Positions 32,771 through 40,852 of a stretch of DNA of 64,000 nucleotides are shown piece by piece. Positions within the stretch are counted from its first letter, which is position 1. Each line of letters begins with the position of its first letter. The stretch covers positions 62,001-126,000 of the forward strand of contig NZ_JADLQO010000011.1 of assembly GCF_015477775.1 (NCBI RefSeq). The letters are read 5' to 3'. Made by a program: the position numbers and the translations under genes. The notes beneath the pieces are model-generated. The model was not told the DNA's origin. It was given only the letters and a program-made list of their open reading frames with translations, and ran no database searches. The stretch is from Nocardia abscessus. Lineage in GTDB: Bacteria; Actinomycetota; Actinomycetes; Mycobacteriales; Mycobacteriaceae.

Positions 32771-34324
32771 ATGACTGCCACTCTTCCCGAAACTCCGGCT
32801 GTCGATCGTGACGGAGTTCCGCATTACCGGCTGTTCATCGACGGCCGGTGGGTCGACACCGACACCGCCATTCCGGTGATCAACCCGGCCACCGAAGAGG
32901 TCGTGGTCACCGTGGCCCAGGCCGATACGAGCCACGTCGACGCCGCGGTGGCGGCCGCCAAGCGGACCCACGATTCTGGGGTCTGGCGCAACACCCCGCC
33001 CGCCGAGCGTGCCGCGGTGATCGACCGGGTGATCGCCGCACTGAGCGGCAAGATGGACGAGCTGGCCGTGCTCAGCGCCAAGGAGACCGGGATGCCGCTG
33101 CGGCTGGCCGGTGCCATCGGCGTCGGCTTCCCGCTGATGCACCTCGGCCACTACGCGGAGCTGACCCGCACCTATGCGTGGGAACGCTCGGGACCGGTTG
33201 CCGGACAGGTGCTTTCGGCGAGCTTCATCCGTAAGGAGCCGGTCGGTGTGTGCGCGGGCATCGTCCCGTGGAACTTCCCGGCGGTCATCGCCGTGTGGAA
33301 GTCGATCCCGGCACTGGCTGCGGGCAACACAGTGGTCCTCAAGACCGACGAGAAGACCCCGATCTTCGCCCTCGAACTTGCCGCGCTGCTGCAGGAAGCC
33401 GGACTGCCCGACGGTGCGCTCAATGTCGTCGTCGGTGACGGACCCACGGTCGGTGGTCACCTGGTCAAGCACCCCGACGTGCGGTTGGTCTCGTTCACCG
33501 GCTCCACCGCGACCGGCCGTCAGGTGATGGCCGACGCCGCGGGCACCGTCAAGCGGGTGCTGCTCGAACTGGGTGGCAAGGGCCCGAACATTGTGCTCGA
33601 CGACGCCGATCTGACTGCGGCCGTGGACGGTTCGATCTACGCCTTCTTGCTGCACGCCGGCCAGGCGTGTGAATCCGGCACCCGGCTGCTGCTGCCCGCC
33701 TCGATCCACGACGAGTTCGTCGCCCGCCTGGTCGAGCGGCTGAAGACGCTGAAGATCGGCAGCCCGGTCGACCCGGCCACCGACATCGGCGCGGTGATGA
33801 ACAAGACTCAGCACGAGCGGATCCTGAGCTACATCGAGAAGGGCAAGGCCGAGGGCGCGACCGTCGTCGTCGGTGGCGGTGTGCCGACCGGTGCGGGCTT
33901 CGACAAGGGCTACTGGGTGGAGCCGACGGTGTTCACCGGCGTCACCAACGATATGACCATCGCTCGCGAGGAGATCTTCGGGCCTGTGTTGTCGGTGCTG
34001 AAGTACGACTCGGAGGAGGAAGCGATCAAGATCGCCAACGACACCGAGTACGGTTTGGCCGCCGCCGTGTGGAGCCGCGACAACCAGCGCGCGCTCGAGG
34101 TTGCCCGCCAGATCGAGGCAGGTTCGGTGTGGATCAACGACTACCACAACATCTCTCAGTACCTGCCCTTCGGCGGATTCAAGCAGTCCGGCACCGGTCG
34201 TGAGCTCGGGCCGGACGCGCTCGACGAGTTCACCCAGGACAAGGGCATCACCATCGATCTGTCCGGTGATGTCAGCCGTCGCGCCTACGGCCTGGTGCTC
34301 GGCACCCCGCCCTCGGCCGAGTAG
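32771..34324 (+). CDS. Aldehyde dehydrogenase
   Basis: A 517-residue aldehyde dehydrogenase: PWNFPAVIAVWKSIPAL, FTGSTATGRQVM, general-base LELGGKGPNIV and nucleophile HAGQACESGTR; the C-terminal FGGFKQSGTGRELG is conserved, followed by a slightly long tail. ATG 32771 follows GAGGTGAG. First gene of a plus-strand operon with the VOC protein, a second aldehyde dehydrogenase and a SnoaL-like protein. One of six aldehyde dehydrogenases in the window, not especially close to the one at 34840, so the two may act on different aldehydes. Confidence 0.93.
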   Translation: MTATLPETPAVDRDGVPHYRLFIDGRWVDTDTAIPVINPATEEVVVTVAQADTSHVDAAVAAAKRTHDSGVWRNTPPAERAAVIDRVIAALSGKMDELAVLSAKETGMPLRLAGAIGVGFPLMHLGHYAELTRTYAWERSGPVAGQVLSASFIRKEPVGVCAGIVPWNFPAVIAVWKSIPALAAGNTVVLKTDEKTPIFALELAALLQEAGLPDGALNVVVGDGPTVGGHLVKHPDVRLVSFTGSTATGRQVMADAAGTVKRVLLELGGKGPNIVLDDADLTAAVDGSIYAFLLHAGQACESGTRLLLPASIHDEFVARLVERLKTLKIGSPVDPATDIGAVMNKTQHERILSYIEKGKAEGATVVVGGGVPTGAGFDKGYWVEPTVFTGVTNDMTIAREEIFGPVLSVLKYDSEEEAIKIANDTEYGLAAAVWSRDNQRALEVARQIEAGSVWINDYHNISQYLPFGGFKQSGTGRELGPDALDEFTQDKGITIDLSGDVSRRAYGLVLGTPPSAE

Positions 34325-34393
34325 CACGTTTCCGCAGAACCTGCGCGTGCCCGAAGACCGGGCTCGTGTTCGAAAGATCCAACGGAGAAACTT

Positions 34394-34843
34394 GTGATCA
34401 AAGGTCAGTTCACCAATTTCAAGCTGATCGTTCGCGATCTCGACCGCTCGCTGGCGTTCTACAAGCTGTTCGATCAGAAGGTCGGCGCGCTGCTCGAATT
34501 CGTGGATCCGGAACTCACCGAGGTGATGCTGGAGAACTCCGAAGGCGTGCGCACCCTGGTTCTGCTCAACGGTGATCTGCTGCCGGCACCTGCCCCGGTC
34601 CCCGGGTACGCGCCGCTGGTGCTGGTCGTGGACGACGTCAACGCGGCGGCTACGGAGATCGAGGCCGCCGGATACGAAATGCGGGTTGAACCAACCGATT
34701 TCGGTCCGGTGACCCTGGCCATGGTGGCCGACCCGGACGGCTACCTGGTCGAGTTGGTCTCCGGTGATCCGAATGCGGTGCAGAGTCCGCCGCCGGGCAC
34801 CAAGATCCCGCACCCGGTTCCCTACATCCACGATCACGCATGA
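34394..34843 (+). CDS. VOC-superfamily (glyoxalase/bleomycin-resistance fold) protein
   Basis: A 149-residue vicinal-oxygen-chelate protein: FTNFKLIVRDLDRSLAFYK at the start, and AMVADPDGYLVELV near residue 118, carrying the usual C-terminal glutamate metal ligand. GTG 34394 has GGAGA upstream. Its stop overlaps the start of the next gene (ATGA). Members act as glyoxalases, epimerases, isomerases or ring-cleaving dioxygenases; at this length a single glyoxalase-like unit pair is expected. Exact reaction unknown. Confidence 0.87.
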   Translation: MIKGQFTNFKLIVRDLDRSLAFYKLFDQKVGALLEFVDPELTEVMLENSEGVRTLVLLNGDLLPAPAPVPGYAPLVLVVDDVNAAATEIEAAGYEMRVEPTDFGPVTLAMVADPDGYLVELVSGDPNAVQSPPPGTKIPHPVPYIHDHA

Positions 34844-36330
34844 GCCCGGTCGTGACAGCGGAAGCGGTGGTGCGGTCGGCGTTCGGGTCCGACGCCGGGC
34901 ACCTGCTCATCGACGGTGAGTGGGTGCCCGCCGCGGCGGGTTCGACGTTCGACGTGATCGATCCGGGCACCGAGGAAGTCGTCGGAAGGGTCGCCGAGGC
35001 GGGGGCCACCGATGTCGACGCCGCGGTTGCCGCGGCCCGGCGCGCTTTCGACGAGGAACGATTGCTGCGTCTGTCGTCGGCGCAGCGCGGTGTGGTGCTG
35101 TGGCGGGTGGCCGAGCTGCTCGAGGCGAAGTTCGAGGAGATCGCGCGGCTGGAGAGCCTCGACGTCGGTATGCCTGTCTCCCAGGCGAAACTGATGGTGG
35201 CCGAGGCGATCAACCAGTTCCGCTACTACGCCGGCTGGGCGGACAAGATCCAGGGCACCACCGTCGACATCGGGACCGGCGAGCGTCGGTTACAGGGCGC
35301 CACCTACCGCGAACCGGTGGGTGTCGTGGCGATGATCGTGCCGTGGAACGCACCGCTGATCGCCATGTCGATGAAGCTGGCGCCCGCGCTGGCGGCCGGG
35401 TGCACGTGTGTGCTCAAGCCGTCGGAGGAAGCCTCGCTCTCCGCGCTCGCCCTCGGCCGGATACTGCTCGAGGCAGGCGTTCCGGCCGGTGTCGTCAACA
35501 TCGTCACCGGTTTCGGGGCGACGGGCGCGGCGATGGCCGAGCATCCCGGCGTCGACAAGATCAGCTTCACCGGCTCCACCGAAGTGGGTCGCAAGATCGT
35601 CGCGGCGGCCACCGGCAACCTGAAAAGGGTGTCGCTGGAACTGGGCGGCAAGTCGCCGGTGATCGTGCTGCCCGATGCCGACATCGCCGCCGCCGCGGCG
35701 GGGATCGCGATCGGCGTGTTCTGGAATTCGGGCCAGATCTGCACCTCGGGCACGCGGTTGTTCGCGCACGCCGACATCTACGACGAGCTGGTCGAGGGAA
35801 TCGCCGAGCAGGGCCGGACCATGAAGGTGGGCTACGGCACCGACCCGGACGCGCTGCTCGGCCCGTTGATCTCCCAGCGTCAGCTCGACCGCGTCGCCGG
35901 GTACGTCGAAGGTGGCAGGGCGGCGGGCGCGAGGGTCGTCAGCGGCGGCGAGCGCCTGGACGGACGGGGCTTCTACTACGCGCCGACCGTCGTCGCCGAC
36001 GCGACACCGGACATGCAGATCGTCCGCGAGGAAATCTTCGGTCCGGTGATCGCGGCCATGTCGTTCACTGATCTCGACGCCGCCATCGCCGCGGCCAACG
36101 ACACAGAATACGGGCTGGCGGGCAGTGTCTGGACGCGCGATGTCGCACTGGCCCATCGCGTCGCCCGCCGGCTGCGCGGTGGTCGCATCGGCGTGAACAT
36201 CCACCGCGCCGGTGGCGTCCAGATGCCGGTCGGCGGCTTCAAACAGTCCGGATGGGGCCGGGAGAACGGTCCCGATGCGCTCGAGGAGTACCTGGAGACC
36301 AAATCGGTCGTCACACTGCTCGACCGCTGA
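34840..36330 (+). CDS. Aldehyde dehydrogenase
   Basis: A 496-residue aldehyde dehydrogenase: PWNAPLIAMSMKLAPALAAG, FTGSTEVGRKIV, LELGGKSPVIV and nucleophile NSGQICTSGTR, with FKQSGWGRENG near the end. ATG 34840 overlaps the VOC gene's TGA by four bases, indicating coupling. Family resemblance is to betaine-aldehyde/phenylacetaldehyde-type dehydrogenases, but substrate cannot be assigned. Followed 48 bases later by the SnoaL-like gene. Confidence 0.93.
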   Translation: MSPVVTAEAVVRSAFGSDAGHLLIDGEWVPAAAGSTFDVIDPGTEEVVGRVAEAGATDVDAAVAAARRAFDEERLLRLSSAQRGVVLWRVAELLEAKFEEIARLESLDVGMPVSQAKLMVAEAINQFRYYAGWADKIQGTTVDIGTGERRLQGATYREPVGVVAMIVPWNAPLIAMSMKLAPALAAGCTCVLKPSEEASLSALALGRILLEAGVPAGVVNIVTGFGATGAAMAEHPGVDKISFTGSTEVGRKIVAAATGNLKRVSLELGGKSPVIVLPDADIAAAAAGIAIGVFWNSGQICTSGTRLFAHADIYDELVEGIAEQGRTMKVGYGTDPDALLGPLISQRQLDRVAGYVEGGRAAGARVVSGGERLDGRGFYYAPTVVADATPDMQIVREEIFGPVIAAMSFTDLDAAIAAANDTEYGLAGSVWTRDVALAHRVARRLRGGRIGVNIHRAGGVQMPVGGFKQSGWGRENGPDALEEYLETKSVVTLLDR

Positions 36331-36378
36331 TTCGAACGAAGCACCTTCGATCCCGACTCTGGAAAGTTCGAACAAACT

Positions 36379-36819
36379 ATGGCAAATCTCAGTGGCGGCC
36401 TGGAGCAGAAGATCCAGTGGGTCGTCGACCTCGAGCAGATCAAGATACTGATGGCGAAGTACTGTCACGGAATCGATCAGAAGGACGAGCAGACCTTCAT
36501 GAGCATCTGGTCCGCCGACGCCGACTACCTGCTTCCTCGCGGTGAGGGGCACGGCACCGACGGAATACGGGAATTGGTGCGCAAGGTGTGGCGGGAAGTT
36601 CCGCAGTGCCATCACCACATCACCAATCCGGTGATCGACATCCAGGGTGACACCGCGACAGCGGCCACCGATGTCTTCTACTTCCGTCTCACTGCCGATG
36701 ACACCCGGGTACTGCTTTCGGGCACATACGCTTTCGAGTTCGTCAAGCGCGAAGGGCAGTGGCAGACCCGAAGCCTGACATTCGCGAGCTTCGTCGCGGA
36801 CAGCCCGGTCTTCGCGTAG
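36379..36819 (+). CDS. SnoaL-like (NTF2-fold) protein
   Basis: A 146-residue protein of the SnoaL-like/nuclear transport factor 2 fold: LEQIKILMAKYCHGIDQKD with the Tyr/His/Asp arrangement seen in SnoaL_4 proteins, then WSADADYLLP and CHHHITNPVID. Such proteins are dehydratases, isomerases or small catabolic subunits (aromatic dioxygenase beta-subunit fold). Last gene of the 32771 operon, ended by the strong hairpin at 36843. Function unproven. Confidence 0.83.
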   Translation: MANLSGGLEQKIQWVVDLEQIKILMAKYCHGIDQKDEQTFMSIWSADADYLLPRGEGHGTDGIRELVRKVWREVPQCHHHITNPVIDIQGDTATAATDVFYFRLTADDTRVLLSGTYAFEFVKREGQWQTRSLTFASFVADSPVFA

Positions 36820-36842
36820 CGCGGACTGCTCTACCATCGCGA

Positions 36843-36876
36843 AGAGGCCCTGCGACAGCTGTCGCAGGGCCTCTTT
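36843..36876. terminator. Strong rho-independent terminator
   Basis: Perfect 16-base palindromic stem (AGAGGCCCTGCGACAG and complement, 36843-36874) followed by TT, 23 bases after the SnoaL-like gene. Confidence 0.85.
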
Positions 36877-36942
36877 CATGCGTGCGCCGGGTCTTGCCTG
36901 CCGATCGGCGGTCGTGCGGAAGTCGCTCGAGGAGAGGCGGAC

Positions 36943-36960
36943 TGTCCAATTTGCTGGACG
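36943..36960. promoter_or_regulatory. TGTCCA-N6-TGGACG inverted repeat
   Basis: TGTCCA-ATTTGC-TGGACG, one mismatch from the consensus, 82 bases before the SnoaL-like gene at 37043. Confidence 0.55.
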
Positions 36961-37042
36961 GATTCGGGCGTTGAGCCTCCGTATTCTCCTGGCATCGGCA
37001 ACGACACAGTTGCCGTGCAGCCGTTGAGAGTTGGGGTAACAG

Positions 37043-37408
37043 ATGAGCAAGACTTCCGAAGCCGACAAGGTCGCCGAAGCGTCGATGGCGGTCGTCGACC
37101 GGCACATCGCCGCGATGGGCACGCGCGACATCGACACGATCGCCGCGGACTATTCCGAGGACACCGTCATCATCACCACCCTGGCACCGGAGCCCCTGGT
37201 CGGAAAGGCCGCTATGAAGGCCTTTCTGGCGACGCTGATGGCGGCCGGGGCCGAAGAGCTCGACACGGCGGCGGCTCCCACGTTCACCCGGAAGGAGGCG
37301 GTGGGCGAATACGTGTATCTCGCCTTCGATCTGAGCAACGGCAAGACCGCGACCGAGACGTACCACATCAAGGACGACCGGGTCGTGTTCGAGACCGCGA
37401 CCTTCTGA
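37043..37408 (+). CDS. SnoaL-like (NTF2-fold) small protein
   Basis: A 121-residue NTF2-fold protein: AVVDRHIAAMGTRDIDTIAADYSED at the start (quoted in part), then GKAAMKAFLATL and TATETYHIKDDRVVFETATF. Resembles SnoaL/limonene-epoxide-hydrolase-like proteins of unknown activity and differs from the one at 36379. ATG 37043 has a GGGGTAACAG lead. It is alone, behind a TGTCCA-type site, and its 3' end abuts a truncated regulator pseudogene on the other strand, as if it had been joined there by rearrangement. Confidence 0.82.
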   Translation: MSKTSEADKVAEASMAVVDRHIAAMGTRDIDTIAADYSEDTVIITTLAPEPLVGKAAMKAFLATLMAAGAEELDTAAAPTFTRKEAVGEYVYLAFDLSNGKTATETYHIKDDRVVFETATF

Positions 37409-37409
37409 G

Positions 37410-38018
37410 AATGCTCGCAGTGCGAGCGCACTCGGGCCGAAGCGTCGACGCAGCTCCGAATACAGCCGCGCCACAATGGGTTCGGCCGGGCTACGCGGCG
37501 TATCGTGTGGTCTGCCGCGCCGTGCGGGCAAATGGACGGCCATGATCGCGTAGGCGTCGGCGACAGTTATCTGGTTGCACTGTCCGAGCACTTTCGACGA
37601 ATCGCCGCGCAGCAGGGCGGCGGCGACTTCCTGCGCTGCTTCGACGCTGTCGTGGGTCGGGTGGCCGCTCGGCCGTAGGCGCGCGCGACGATCCCGGTGG
37701 CCACGCGGACCGTCCGCAGTACCTGCCCGGAGCCGGCGGTGAGGGGTGAGGTCGCGGGCGCGGCGTCGACGACCAGTTCGATGGCTCCGATGACGATCGA
37801 CAACGTGGTGTCGAGATCGACGCCCAACCGGACGCACGTGGTCACGGCCCGTTCCAGACTGCCACCGCCTCGGTGTCGTCGCTGAGCTTGTCGGCCGAGG
37901 CGACAGATCGGGAGGCCAGGACGAGTAGCTGTTCACGCACCTCGGCGGAAGCGCTGTGTGTGGTCACTGCGGAGTCGACCATCCGGGTGATTGTCCGGCT
38001 CACCTCGTGAACTTCCAT
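37410..38018 (-). pseudogene. PucR/CdaR-like regulator, frameshifted and truncated
   Basis: Three pieces on the minus strand read as one protein. ATG 38018 starts MEVHEVSRTITRMVDSAVT and runs 58 residues to a TGA at 37842. A one-base shift continues with TTCVRLGVDLDTTLSIVIG to about 37680, and a second shift gives THDSVEAAQEVAAALLRGD down to about 37410 (SPAEPIVARLYSELRRRFG). This resembles the N-terminal half of actinobacterial PucR-type regulators; the C-terminal helix-turn-helix is missing. At least two frameshifts and a 3' truncation make it dead unless sequence errors are involved. Family assignment is moderate. Confidence 0.65.
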
Positions 38019-38112
38019 CCTGCGTTCTTCGGCCCGGCACGCTGGAGCTTGCCGGGTGTTCGCCCGGGTGGGGGGCGACGTTCGGCGAGCCTGAGCCGGG
38101 CTCTCACCACGC

Positions 38113-38132
38113 GGTGTCCAGCAATGGACACC
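38113..38132. promoter_or_regulatory. GGTGTCCA-GCAA-TGGACACC inverted repeat
   Basis: Perfect 8-base arms with a four-base spacer, in the gap between the regulator pseudogene and the GntR gene. Contains TGTCCA/TGGACA half-sites like those at 32621, 36943 and 40691, but two bases closer. Confidence 0.55.
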
Positions 38133-38226
38133 CTCAACTGGTCAAATGCTCGGACCTTTGGTGTCACGCCTGGGTTGAAGTCACATATGAGGCATAATGC
38201 ATGAACAGGCGACCGAAAGGACCCCG

Positions 38227-38940
38227 ATGGAAACCACCCTGCAGCGTTTGCCGCGCAGTGCGAACAAGCAGCGTCATCAGCTGTCGGAGGACGTCGCGAC
38301 CTACGTTCGTGAACTGATCATCTCGGGCCGGGTGCGGCCCGGTGAGTTCCTGCGGATCGAACCGATCGCCGAGGCCGTCGGTGTCAGCAACACTCCGGTG
38401 CGCGAAGGTCTGCTACTGCTCAGCGGCGAAGGCTTCGTCGAACTGGTGGCGCGGCGCGGATTCATGGTGTCGGAGTTCAGCAAACAGGATGTGCGAGACC
38501 TGTTCTGGGCGCAGGCGACGATGGCCGGTGAACTGGCGAGCCGGGCCGCGAAGTCGATCTCCGCGCGCGAACTCGACCATCTCGCGGGCGTCGTCGAAGC
38601 GCACGCGCGGGCGGCGGAGAACGGATCCGATGAGGCGCTCGTCGCCTACGGTCACGAGTTCCATCGCTCGATCAACCTGGCGGCGGACTCACGCCGGTTG
38701 GCCATGCTGCTGGCAACCGTCGTCAAGCAGCTGCCGAATCGCTTCTACATCAATATCGAGGGGCACGGTGAGGACACGTTGCGTGATCACCCGCTGATCC
38801 TCGAAGCGTTGCAGAAGCGTCGCCCCAAGGCCGCCGATACCCTGATGCGCGAACACATCATGTCCAGTGCCGACGAGTTGATCGCCATGTTGGAGAAGCA
38901 AGGTCTGTGGGCCGAGTCGGCCCGCAGATCCACGGCCTGA
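38227..38940 (+). CDS. GntR-family regulator with FCD domain
   Basis: A 237-residue FadR-subfamily GntR protein. The winged helix-turn-helix is at about residues 18-75 (VRELIISGRVRPGEFLR, NTPVREGLLLLSGEG); the FCD ligand domain follows, with metal-ligand candidates in YGHEFHRSI, RDHPLI and MREHIM. ATG 38227 follows AAAGGA at six bases; an in-frame ATG at 38197 would add ten residues. A divergent relationship to the dead PucR-like gene, and a TGTCCA-type palindrome in its upstream region, suggest autoregulation. The AT-rich site at 39014 just downstream is another possible target. Confidence 0.92.
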   Translation: METTLQRLPRSANKQRHQLSEDVATYVRELIISGRVRPGEFLRIEPIAEAVGVSNTPVREGLLLLSGEGFVELVARRGFMVSEFSKQDVRDLFWAQATMAGELASRAAKSISARELDHLAGVVEAHARAAENGSDEALVAYGHEFHRSINLAADSRRLAMLLATVVKQLPNRFYINIEGHGEDTLRDHPLILEALQKRRPKAADTLMREHIMSSADELIAMLEKQGLWAESARRSTA

Positions 38941-39013
38941 CCCGTCGGCCGAATTCGACCCGACGACCTCCCTCGCCCGCGTTGTGCCTGATCAAGGCGT
39001 GATGCAATGATAC

Positions 39014-39032
39014 GGAATATAGTATATATTCC
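39014..39032. promoter_or_regulatory. AT-rich palindromic site before the aldehyde dehydrogenase gene
   Basis: GGAATATAGTATATATTCC, nearly palindromic with GGAATATA/TATATTCC arms, 38 bases before the gene at 39071. Member of the AT-rich site set; includes a TATAGT that could be a -10 box. Confidence 0.6.
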
Positions 39033-39070
39033 TGTACGTTACATGCGTCACAGCGGTGAGAGGACTTTCC

Positions 39071-40570
39071 ATGACCAGGTCGGCTGTGGCAGGCGTGCTG
39101 CCTGCGCATCCCGAGGCGTCCTATATCGACGGCAGGTGGGTTCCGGTGTCGTCCTCGGAGACCTTCGAGGTCCTCGATTGCACCACCGAGCAGGTCGTCA
39201 CCGCCGTCGGTGCGGCGACCGTCGAGGACGTGGACGCCGCGGTGACGGCCGCGCGCAAGGCCTTCGACACCGGTCCGTGGCCGCTGATGTCGCCGACCGA
39301 GCGCGCCTATTACCTGCGCGCGATCGCCGCCGAACTGACCAGGCGGGGCGACGATTTCGCCCGGCTCTGGTCGATCGAATCGGGCATCGTGTACTCGCTG
39401 GCCAAGACCCGTATTCCGTTTTTCCTGTCGGGCGCCTTCAACGCCTATGCCGATCTGGCCGAGACGTTCGCGTTCCGGGAGCCGCACACACCCGCGGCCG
39501 GCGGCGCCGGTCTGCTGGTGCGCGAACCGGTCGGTGTCGTAGCGGCGATCGTGCCCTGGAACGGCCCCGCCGGCCTGATGGCCTACAAGTGCGCGCCGGC
39601 TCTGCTCGCCGGTTGCTCGATCGTGCTGAAGCCACCGCAGGAGGCGCCGACCTCGGCGTACCTGTTCGCCGAGATCTGCGACCAGGTGGGGCTGCCGCCG
39701 GGGGTGGTCAATGTGGTGACCGCCGACCGGCAGGTGTCGGAAACGCTGGTGCGCCACCCCGGCGTCGACAAGGTTACCTTCACCGGATCCACGGCGGCGG
39801 GCCGCACGATCGGCGCGATCTGTGCCGACCGGATGGCGCGCTGCACCCTCGAACTCGGCGGCAAGTCGCCCGCTCTCGTGCTCGACGACTACGACATCGG
39901 CACGGCGGCGAAGGTGCTCGCCGGTGGCATCAGCTACCTGGCCGGGCAGGCGTGTCACAGCCTGACGCGCGTCATCGTTTCCGAGAAGCGTCACGACGAA
40001 CTCGCCGACGCGCTCGGCGCCGCGATGAGGGCGATCCGGGTGGGTGACCCGTTCGACGAGAGCGTGGCCATGGGGCCGCTCGCGTCCGCCCGCCAACGGG
40101 AGCGCGTCGAAAGCTACATCGCCGCAGGGAAATCCGGCGGCGCGCGCCTGGTGACCGGTGGTGCACGACCGGCCGGGCTCGAGCGCGGCTTCTTCGTCGA
40201 GCCGACGGTTTTCGCCGGTGTCGACAACCGATCGGTGATCGCGACCGAGGAGATCTTCGGTCCGGTCCTGGCCGTCATCGCGGCGAAGGACGAGGACGAC
40301 GCCATCGCGCTGGCCAACGACAACCCGTACGGCCTCAACGCCTCGGTCTTCACCAACGACACCGACCGCGCCTACCGCGTGGCACGCAAGCTGCGGACCG
40401 GCACGGTCGGGCAGAACGGTCCGCGCACCGACTTCTCGATCGCTTTCGGTGGTTTCAAGTTGTCCGGCGTCGGTCGCGAAGGTGGTTCGGAAGGTCTGCT
40501 GGCCTTCCTGGAAACCAAAACGCTGGTACTCGACAACGAGCCGGCCGATATCTCCGGCCTCGGCAACTGA
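39071..40570 (+). CDS. Aldehyde dehydrogenase
   Basis: A 499-residue aldehyde dehydrogenase: PWNGPAGLMAYKCAPALLAG, FTGSTAAGRTIG, LELGGKSPALV, nucleophile LAGQACHSLTR and the late FGGFKLSGVGREGG. ATG 39071 follows AGAGGA at six bases; an in-frame GTG at 39056 is possible but would put the ribosome site inside the gene. Single gene between the AT-rich site and a terminator. Closest in motif style to the enzymes at 9133 and 58683 (GRxIA/GAIC segment), suggesting a related set. Confidence 0.93.
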   Translation: MTRSAVAGVLPAHPEASYIDGRWVPVSSSETFEVLDCTTEQVVTAVGAATVEDVDAAVTAARKAFDTGPWPLMSPTERAYYLRAIAAELTRRGDDFARLWSIESGIVYSLAKTRIPFFLSGAFNAYADLAETFAFREPHTPAAGGAGLLVREPVGVVAAIVPWNGPAGLMAYKCAPALLAGCSIVLKPPQEAPTSAYLFAEICDQVGLPPGVVNVVTADRQVSETLVRHPGVDKVTFTGSTAAGRTIGAICADRMARCTLELGGKSPALVLDDYDIGTAAKVLAGGISYLAGQACHSLTRVIVSEKRHDELADALGAAMRAIRVGDPFDESVAMGPLASARQRERVESYIAAGKSGGARLVTGGARPAGLERGFFVEPTVFAGVDNRSVIATEEIFGPVLAVIAAKDEDDAIALANDNPYGLNASVFTNDTDRAYRVARKLRTGTVGQNGPRTDFSIAFGGFKLSGVGREGGSEGLLAFLETKTLVLDNEPADISGLGN

Positions 40571-40612
40571 TCCTTCTCAGGTACACCCTGCACCGACATT
40601 TCACCGGAAAAT

Positions 40613-40643
40613 GCCTCGTCGACTTCGGTCGGCGGGGCCTTTT
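40613..40643. terminator. Rho-independent terminator with UUCG loop
   Basis: GCCTCGTCGAC-TTCG-GTCGGCGGGGC (two G-T pairs) followed by CTTTT, after the aldehyde dehydrogenase gene. Confidence 0.8.
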
Positions 40644-40690
40644 GCGTTGTTCGGCGGCTCTGGAAATTGTGCTGCCCGAAAATTCTGTGC

Positions 40691-40708
40691 TGTCCAAATT
40701 CTTGGACA
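40691..40708. promoter_or_regulatory. TGTCCA-N6-TGGACA inverted repeat
   Basis: TGTCCA-AATTCT-TGGACA, perfect arms, 145 bases before the beta-propeller gene at 40853; same spacing as at 32621. Confidence 0.6.
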
Positions 40709-40852
40709 TTGCGTGCACGGAAATCTGCCTAGCGTCTATCGGGAAAAGGGTGGCATACGGACAACGTCGTCCGATTCGTACCTGGCGCAGATCGCGCGTG
40801 TCTATTCGATCGGGGAGCAGCGGTGCTCGTCGGTCGGTCGGAGGTTGCACAC

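Noticed and set aside
36743..37409. Continuation of the PucR-like frame through the SnoaL-like gene
   Set aside because: Beyond about 37410 the minus frame loses protein-like character and the plus-strand SnoaL-like gene is clearly coding.
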